This document shows, in pieces, positions 8,591-14,000 of a stretch of 14,000 nt of DNA; positions within the stretch are counted from its first letter, which is position 1; every line of letters starts with the position of its first letter. The position numbers were made by a program, and so were the translations under genes. This DNA comes from Cristatella mucedo (taxonomy: Eukaryota; Bryozoa; Phylactolaemata; Cristatellidae). Location of the stretch: contig WPIO01000092.1 in the NCBI GenBank assembly GCA_009760855.2, positions 376,001 to 390,000 on the forward strand, in the 5' to 3' direction. Below the pieces are notes generated by a model that made no database searches, was not told the origin of the DNA, and saw nothing but the letters and a program-made list of their open reading frames with translations.

Positions 8591-9343
8591 CGTTACAATT
8601 CAGGAGCCACGAATAATGAATGTCAGTCATAATCTGGCTGATTTAGCACGCCGCCGTTTCAGGGAGAAGCTGTGCTATTTATGTGAACAAGAAACAAAGT
8701 GGCGCGCGAAGGAGCAGCATCAGTAGATTATAAATTGCTGATAGATCGACCGTTCAATCTTGATCACAGCGGGCTGCCCTGAACATACTGGATGCTGCCT
8801 AAGCTGGTAGCCATCTTTTGAATGCCCGGTGACGCTAGCAAGCACAGCTCCTCAAGTAGATAAACTCTGCCTCGAGGAATGGTCTATGATGAAGCAAGAA
8901 TGAATCTTTACCGCCCGGAAAGAAAGCCCGCTCTGTTGTTGCCGGCATAATGCAGCTGGACACGCTGGTGACACCGCAGAGAAGCTGGCAGGAGGGGGGC
9001 ACATTTTCTTGCTGAGTACACTCCAGCAATCGGCCTTCAAAGAAGAGTAACTCTCTGTGAGTCGCTGTCTTCTACACTTGACCCACGGAGTGATGGCCGA
9101 TGGATGTGAACGGTCATAAAAGGGATCACAGCTTCGGATTGCTTTGCCTTCCTGTCTTTCTTTTCAAGCTCGCTCGCTAAAGCATACGACCAGCAACGTG
9201 TAGACGTGCTCCAGTGCGTGCACGGCACTACAGGTAGAAGCAGAAGGAGACGGCCCGGAGTAGCTAGCTCTGCGGTAGAAGCAAAGCTCTGCCGGCCATC
9301 CGGCTGCGTAGCCAGCTGGCAGAGCTTGCAATCGGCAAGCTCG
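8591..9343. other. No gene recognised
   Basis: Several minus-strand frames of 60-67 codons overlap at 8835-9367, with no motif that I recognise. Near the right end a perfect 8-bp inverted repeat lies at 9322-9342. Confidence 0.4.
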
Positions 9344-9725
9344 TGGACAATAAATTAGCCGCTCCATTCCTCCGCTTAAAGACCGTTGGCGACAGAAGCC
9401 TTAGCTGTAGCAGGTCCTAGACTGCGGAACTCGCTTCCACGATTCCTACGCAACGACAACTGCTCTCCTGCTGCCGACTATGGCTCATCCTTTTCAGTGG
9501 TCCTGAGCAGCTACTTTCATGCTACTCACTACCCCAACTGCTCTCCTGACTCTGCCATGCTTGCCACTTTCTCTTTGTTTCGTGAAACGAAGTCTGATGG
9601 CTACCGAATGCGTACCGAGAGCCGCTTAGGCTGTGAGTGCGCTATACAAAACTCTCATGCGTAACACCCTCGTAGTCTTTATGGCTTTGTGGAGTTGCAG
9701 ACGGAGATACATTGCATTACATTAA
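9344..9725 (+). mobile_element. LINE A second copy, 5'-truncated
   Basis: From GACAATAAATTAGCC at about 9344 this follows LINE A from about 4043 to its tail, with long identical blocks and scattered substitutions. It encodes the C-terminal end of the second ORF (residues LRNSLPRFLRNDN and onward) and stays open to the same stop position as in LINE A, at 9664. The 3' part repeats GCGCTATACAAA at 9637, and the copy ends in a short CATTA tail (9709-9725). The 5' truncation is the usual result of incomplete reverse transcription. A possible degenerate target-site duplication (CAAGCTCGT before, CAAGACGT after) is weak. Confidence 0.92.
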
Positions 9726-10047
9726 CAAGACGTCGGGGCCCTCCGTCGCCACCGCGCTTTCTTTTCTCGCGTCTTTGGAAGGGTCACAATCACTTAAGGA
9801 GCGATGCTGTCCGGTATTTGTCCTATTCAACTCGTCCGCAAATGCACGAGCAGGCTTCGCAGCTGGTCATGTGAGAAGGTCGACGTGGGTCAGGAGTTCT
9901 GACGTGGTGAGTTTCGTCGGAGAACTGCGTCGGCAATCGGTACTGGCATGCAGCTCCGCGATAAAGACACCAATCTTTGCCGTCTATTCTTTGCCTCGAG
10001 TCGAACGCGGCATTGTGAAGCTAGTAGCACGACCAATGGCGGGCCAG
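9726..10047. other. No gene recognised
   Basis: A 121-codon plus-strand frame (9712-10077) starts inside the LINE tail and ends in the minisatellite. It shows no motif and is judged non-coding. Confidence 0.4.
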
Positions 10048-10112
10048 GTGAGACGGTCAGGTGAGACGGTCAGGTGAGACGGTCAGGTGAGACAGTCAGG
10101 TGAGACGGCCAG
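10048..10112. repeat. 13-bp minisatellite, five units
   Basis: Five head-to-tail units of GTGAGACGGTCAG fill the interval exactly. Units 1-3 are identical. Unit 4 has GACAGTC and unit 5 has GACGGCC. Confidence 0.97.
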
Positions 10113-10920
10113 ATAAGAAAGAGCACACTGCCTTGCGACTATGCACTATACGCAGACAGAACTAGACGGAACCGCATATATGCAACCGGTTGTTTTAATG
10201 AGCATGCGAGTTTCCAGTTAACTTTATTTTGACGATTGCCAATTTTTCAGGAGGCTGATGGGCTCGCTGGCATCGATCGATCGCAGAAATTGCTGGTCAC
10301 TGCATTGAGCAAACTAAGATTTAGGTCCCCCAAAGCGCTAGCGGGTACCCGACGGGGTGAAAAGCGCTTATGACCATTGGCCAGATCGGTCGCTATGCAT
10401 TACTCTGCGTGGCACTTTGAAAGAAGCAAGAGTTTTCTCTTGTCCAATAACGCCCGCCTCGATTGCCAGGGCAACAGCTGATGGACAAGAGAGGAAGACC
10501 GCGAGTCAGTATACGCTTTACCGGGGCTGAGCTGGTAACTCGTGTAAAAAGTTTTTGCACCGCCAGCAATAGCTTTCCTGGTGCTAGAAATAGCCTCTCT
10601 GTGTGCCAGTAAGCGTATCGGCCGCTGTTAGGAGGTACTTCTCTGCAAACTTAAGCTGCTTATTTCGTCTAAGTGCACCAAGACTCGGGCTCTCCATTCG
10701 AGACTAAACGTTTGAGACACCGTCGTTCGGTACAGACGATCGGGGGTGGGGTCAAATCCGGCCACCGGTGACTTTGTGTGGCACTGCACTATGAAAAATC
10801 TAGAAGGCCCTGATAGCAAAGTATTAGATCGGACCGCAGGCTTAGTCGTGCTCATGCCTGTGCTAAATTTCTTGCCGCTTTGACGACTCATTGATCGATC
10901 TGGCGGAGCCACTAGCGCGG
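10113..10920. other. Mixed spacer, no gene recognised
   Basis: There is a perfect 11-bp inverted repeat at 10436-10446 and 10482-10492, and a weak box B-like GGGTCAAATCC near 10750 (plus strand) without a convincing box A. A 101-codon minus-strand frame at 10628-10933 overlaps the SINE-like piece and has no known motif. Confidence 0.4.
10436..10492. repeat. 11-bp perfect inverted repeat
   Basis: TCTCTTGTCCA at 10436-10446 pairs with TGGACAAGAGA at 10482-10492 across a 35-base loop. Confidence 0.8.
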
Positions 10921-11012
10921 CGTCCCTAACCACTCTACCATACTTTCTTTACAGCAAACGTAAAGTGCCTAGAAAGAGATTATTTTCTCTGATGGTGCTA
11001 TACAATAATATA
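10921..11012. mobile_element. SINE-like fragment with CR1/L2-type tail, copy 2
   Basis: This matches 7695-7803 from CCCTAACCACTC through CTTTCTTTACAG to the tail that starts at 10960 (GTAAAGTGCC, AGAAAGAGATT, TTCTCT, GGTGCTATAC). On the minus strand 10940-10922 reads TGGTAGAGTGGTTAGGGAC, a good tRNA box A facing away from the tail. A possible partial box B on that strand (AGATCGATCAA) lies about 40 bases further on. The tail runs directly into a TA-rich microsatellite. Confidence 0.65.
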
Positions 11013-11036
11013 TATATATATATACATATATACGGG

Positions 11037-11073
<37 letters not shown>

Positions 11074-11101
11074 ATTATATATATATATATATATATATAT
11101 C
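11009..11101. repeat. (TA)n / (TG)n microsatellite
   Basis: The tract consists of TA dinucleotide runs, an interruption near 11031, further TA runs, a (TG)n block near 11061-11074 and a final TA run. Open frames through it encode only Tyr/Ile alternations and are artefacts. Confidence 0.97.
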
Positions 11102-11534
11102 GACGTGGTTGTCCGAATGGCGTCGATTTATGTTCTTAGATTTCCTCTCATCCGATCTGAGCAGCCAGCTTATGAAAGCTCGAGCAGGCGGTCAGTGGGC
11201 GCTGACCCTGGTATCGGCTGTGGGACCTGTTCTGGACTGACGGGTACGCCCCTCCAGCACGTCCCCCGAAGGCCGCCCGAGCCTGTCTCGGCGGCCTCCT
11301 CGATGAACCGCAGACCAGGTGCTATGGTAGCCAGTGCCCACGCGGCGAATCTACCTCGTAGGCCTTTTCTTTGACCCTCCTGCAATAACACGTGCGACAT
11401 GCTAGCAAACAAGCAATCTGGCATCGCCGGCTGAGTGCCGAGCAAACAGCAGCAAGACCTCGTCGATGCCGGGTCCTCTTGCCTGGAGGCACACTCACCG
11501 TGAAAATATGTTCGACTGAAAGGAACTTGCCTAG
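11102..11534. other. GC-rich stretch, no confirmed gene
   Basis: A 128-codon minus-strand frame (11170-11556) is open, and overlapping plus-strand frames are open too. No domain is recognisable, and the upstream end of the frame overlaps the likely 3' end of the Tc1-like element. The left part may contain terminal sequence of that element. Confidence 0.35.
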
Positions 11535-12335
11535 TGGCGCCAGCTGCGGGCTGCATGTGCTGCCTTGCATAGGCACAGCTGGCATTAAGTCAAGGAGGGG
11601 CTCAGGATGTAAAAAAAAGGACAGCCAGTTGCATTAACCGTCGCTGAACCTCGTCCCAAAAATTCTCGATTGGTTTAAGGTTCGGAGACAGACTCGGCCG
11701 CCCTATAGCCGTCGCAGGAAGCTAAGCGAACTTGGATACATTGTTAAAAAATGACTCAACTTTGGCAGCAAGTGTGTTTTGGGTCGTTGTCGTGTTGGAA
11801 AATATAATTCAGTCCACGAAGTGCAATTGCACTTGGGAGCAAGACATTTTGAAGCAGGCCTAAATTACAGTCTTAGTACATATTCCTGGTTTGCGACGCA
11901 GTCTCCGACGCCACTTCTGGCTAAGCATCCCTTACCGTTATATTTCTTCCTCGATATTGACAGTTGGCTGCAATCATTAGGTTTAATAACTTCTCGTTGG
12001 GTCCCCGACGCACATCTTAATGACATCGCAAGCCTTCTCCTTAAGTTCAAAAAGAGCGTGAATTTGCTTTCGTCACTTCATGCAACTGCATTCAAATCTT
12101 CAGCAGCCCAGTGGATCCGTGGGGCCTTGTCCACTGTAAACGGCTTATTCTATTCCTCGAGGGCAGAAGAGGTTTCCTCTTTGCGACTCGAGAATGCAGA
12201 TCGGCCTAATCGCCTTCTGACAGTACCACTTCTAACTCTCTTCCGAGACGATGCTTGCAGACGTTGAGCGTGTGGTAAAGCTAAACGGTTCTGGAACGCC
12301 CGTAACTGTGGGATGATGTGTTTTCTCGCCAACTG
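11535..12335 (-). pseudogene. Tc1/mariner-like transposase, degenerate
   Basis: This is a DDE cut-and-paste transposase remnant read on the minus strand. In order it shows: an N-terminal helix-turn-helix region, with HIIPQLRAFQNRL near 12320 and TVRRRLG at 12224-12207; AKRKPLLPSRNRISRLQW near 12170; the first catalytic Asp in SDESKFTLF at 12077; a VRRKPG-like stretch near 11900; LLPSAIALRGLNYIF then QHDNDPKHT at about 11800-11771 with the second catalytic Asp; and LSPNLKPIENFWDEVQRRL with the catalytic Glu at 11667-11665. A MPA..MQ...GATRQ-like end near 11585-11535 resembles the C-terminal segment of Tc1 transposases. Frameshifts occur near 12160, 11880 and 11770. TGA replaces the Trp codon before SDES, and a TAG lies near 11723. 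No clear terminal inverted repeats were found. It is inactive. Confidence 0.9.
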
Positions 12336-12777
12336 GTAGCGCGGGGCAGGCCCGACTTTGAAGAATTTTCAGGGCTCCTAGTCTTACCTAGATTCAGCAC
12401 TTAACTAAATTCCTGTAAGAAACCCTACTTTTCGGTATTGATATAGTAGCGATTTGACCGTAAGGCTATCCAGCCTTGTAAAGTGTGCAGTTTTACCCTT
12501 CACGAAACTTGACGATTTGGTGACCTTTGCCGTGGCTGGTAGGCTTTTACGGCGAAATAAATAATGCTCAATGGGTTGGCTTTAGAATTCCGGCTCATAC
12601 GCAGCCAGCTCATGAGTCGGCATGTACATACGAAGCGGTCATTTTTTGAAAATCTCTTTTATGGTGAGGCTACACGGAGTTTGGGCTAGTTTTAGGCGTA
12701 CTATCCAAATTGTGCGTCATTATTGTCGAAATTCGATTTAGGTATCCAATAGATAGTAGTACAATATAACCAATGCG
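12336..12777. other. AT-rich stretch, no gene seen
   Basis: The region may include the 5' end of the Tc1-like element, but I could not match an inverted repeat to its other end. A short hairpin AAGGCT-ATCC-AGCCTT lies near 12461-12476. Confidence 0.4.
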
Positions 12778-12943
12778 TGATCCAGTTCTTTTCATGGTCT
12801 AGACTCTCCCCCTTGTCGTTGTGCTTGCCAAGCACATTCTAGGCTTTCACCTTTATGCGGATGACACTCAGTTGTACCTTTGCTTTGATCCCTCCCAGCC
12901 CTCGAGCATGTCGAATTGTCTTGACTCCCTTGCCGCATGTATT
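12778..12943 (+). mobile_element. LINE C, left part (reverse transcriptase palm)
   Basis: The frame PVLFMV, then a stop, TLPLVVVLAKH and LGFHLYADDTQLYLCFDPSQ, gives the catalytic YADD at about 12854-12865 and the strand before it. Continuing as SSMSNCLDSLAACI it stops at the SINE insertion. There is no RT sequence to the left of about 12778, so the element is 5'-truncated there. It is a CR1/L2-group element, different in sequence from LINE A and LINE B. Confidence 0.9.
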
Positions 12944-13129
12944 AATAAATAAATAAATCCTAGCTGATTAAACAGCCTCTTTTTGTATAGCGACAGAAGT
13001 GCCTTTACGGCTATCACCACCGCTTGCAGTGGCGATAGAGAATCGCCCACCGCAGGAATCGAACCCTCGACCTCGGGACCGAGGTCGTGAAAGCAACCGC
13101 CTTACCTAGTGTGCCATCACGGCTCACCA
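12944..13129 (-). mobile_element. tRNA-derived SINE, copy 2, inserted in LINE C
   Basis: This is the same family as 1037-1203. On the minus strand it starts TGGTGAGCCGTGATGGC, with box A TGGCACACTAGG at 13116-13105 and box B GGTTCGATTCC at 13065-13055. The body ends GAGGCTGTTTAATCAGC and an (ATTT)n tail follows at 12958-12944. The flanks carry ATGTATT at 12937-12943 and again at 13130-13136. Removing the SINE and one copy of the repeat rejoins the LINE frame as ACIDDIS. This is a textbook insertion by target-primed reverse transcription. Confidence 0.95.
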
Positions 13130-14000
13130 ATGTATTGATGACATTAGCACAGGGATGGCAGCAAAATTTCTTTAATTAAACGATGATAAAAACCAACTTA
13201 CTAGTAATGGGCAAACCAAGTGGGATTCAGAAATTTGAAAGGCTAACGCTCAAAATAAGCTCTGCCGGCATATCTCGTGCTGTATATGCTCGAAATCTAG
13301 TTGTCATGTTCCAAAGTCACCTTTCATTGGACGGCTAAATCAGCTCCGCAGCCAAGTCGGCCTACTTTCAGCTACATAACAATGCCGAAATTCGGGCTTG
13401 TTTAGACCGTGATACCGCATCTAAATTGGTCCATGCATTTGCGACATCCCGTCTTGACTTTTGTAACTCGTTTCTTGCTGACCTACCAGCTTGTGCGCTG
13501 AGTCGCTTACAGCTGGTGCAAAACTCTGCAGCTAGGGTTGTCTGTCGTGAGCGTCGCAGTTGCCACATCACACCACTTCTCGCCGACCTGCACTGATTCC
13601 CAGTCAAGCAACGCATCGACTTCAAGGTTTTGTCACTCACTTTCAGGTCCCTTCCTTCTTTGGCTCCAGTCTACCTATCAGATCTTTTCCCCCGCCAGGT
13701 TAAGCATAATTTCACCCGCTTTTTGGAATGTAAGCGTTTACCCACAACTCGTACAAACCTCAAACCCTGTGGAGACCGTGCCTTTAGTTTGTATGCTCCC
13801 AAAGCCTAGAACTTACTTCTAACTTGCGTCACGACATCTCCTGACTTGTCCATATTAAAAAAAGAAACTAAAAACGCATCTATTTATGACAGCATTTAGT
13901 GGGTCCCTGTGATTCGTCCTTTATGTGTTTACGCGTGCTGACACTGCTGCATGCAGCCACTAACCACACTTGCATGCTGATTCTTGTTGTTTATTGAGCA
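13130..14000 (+). mobile_element. LINE C, right part (thumb and C-terminus), runs off the window
   Basis: After the SINE the LINE resumes with a damaged DDIS...MAAKF stretch near 13137. It continues with KTNLLVMGKPSGIQKFERL near 13190, ISRAVYARNLVVMF near 13275, SRLDFCNSFLADLP at 13447-13488 and LQLVQNSAARVVCR near 13510. FPVKQRIDFKVLSLTF follows near 13600, LAPVYLSDLFPP near 13660, then CGDRAFSLYAPKAWN near 13770 and FKKKLKTHLFMTAF near 13865. These are the ordered motifs of the C-terminal part of CR1/L2-type pol proteins. Several frame changes and stops (for example in place of Trp in the LHWFP-like motif at about 13597) make it a pseudogene. The 3' tail is not reached before the window ends. 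Confidence 0.92.

Noticed and set aside
10040-10120. A CRISPR array
   Set aside because: The 13-bp units are contiguous with no spacers, so this is a minisatellite.
10740-10765. A separate plus-strand tRNA-derived SINE head
   Set aside because: A box B-like GGGTCAAATCC is present, but no acceptable box A lies at the expected distance upstream.
10965-11240. A Tyr/Ile-rich open frame
   Set aside because: It is the translation of the TA/TG microsatellite.
11170-11585. A two-exon minus-strand gene with exons 11585-11499 and 11379-11170 and a 119-base GT-AG intron
   Set aside because: The frame joins in phase, but the upstream exon overlaps sequence that fits the C-terminal end of the Tc1-like transposase. 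The downstream part is open without splicing and shows no domain. The splice signals may be coincidental.
11476-12480. Terminal inverted repeats of the Tc1-like element
   Set aside because: I compared the sequence beyond the transposase C-terminus with that upstream of its N-terminus and found no convincing inverted match by eye.

Overview
This window looks like repeat-rich nuclear DNA from a metazoan, probably an invertebrate. The reasons are several decayed LINE retrotransposons with a YADD reverse transcriptase of the CR1/L2 kind, tRNA-derived SINEs with internal pol III boxes, a Tc1/mariner transposase, many microsatellites, and no dense run of open genes. The species cannot be named from this sequence. 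No intact protein-coding gene is visible. Most open frames here are short, lie on both strands of GC-rich or repetitive DNA, and look like chance.

Layout. 1-1000 is GC-rich, with a (CCG)n run at the left edge and a possible small first coding exon at 926-976 that ends in a strong splice-donor sequence. 1037-1203 is a minus-strand tRNA-derived SINE. 1770-4420 is a long plus-strand LINE (LINE A) holding the endonuclease C-terminus, reverse transcriptase and C-terminal region, broken by several frameshifts and a stop. Its (CATTA)n tail abuts, at 4420/4421, the YAD motif of a second, minus-strand LINE (LINE B, 4421-5160). 5781-6030 and 7980-8219 are two diverged copies of an unrecognised dispersed repeat. 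The first copy is followed by about 190 bases of GGC/GGT repeat. 6700-7560 is GC- and CpG-rich with simple repeats and no recognisable gene.

7695-7803 and 10921-11012 are two related SINE-like pieces. 8262-8403 is a second type of tRNA SINE lying against a minus-strand fragment of LINE A type (8404-8590). 9344-9725 is a 5'-truncated second copy of LINE A. 10048-10112 is a 13-bp minisatellite, and 11009-11101 is a TA/TG microsatellite growing out of a SINE tail. 11535-12335 is a degenerate minus-strand Tc1-like transposase. 12778-14000 is a third LINE (LINE C), interrupted at 12944-13129 by a copy of the first SINE with a clear 7-bp target-site duplication and an (ATTT)n tail.

The elements do not act together as a pathway. 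They record layers of insertion: SINE into LINE, LINE against LINE, and SINE tails resembling a LINE 3' end. The most useful observations are the nested insertions, the shared tail module, the two SINE-like copies whose tRNA-like box A points opposite to the tail, and the unnamed dispersed repeat pair. I found no sign of a new gene system.
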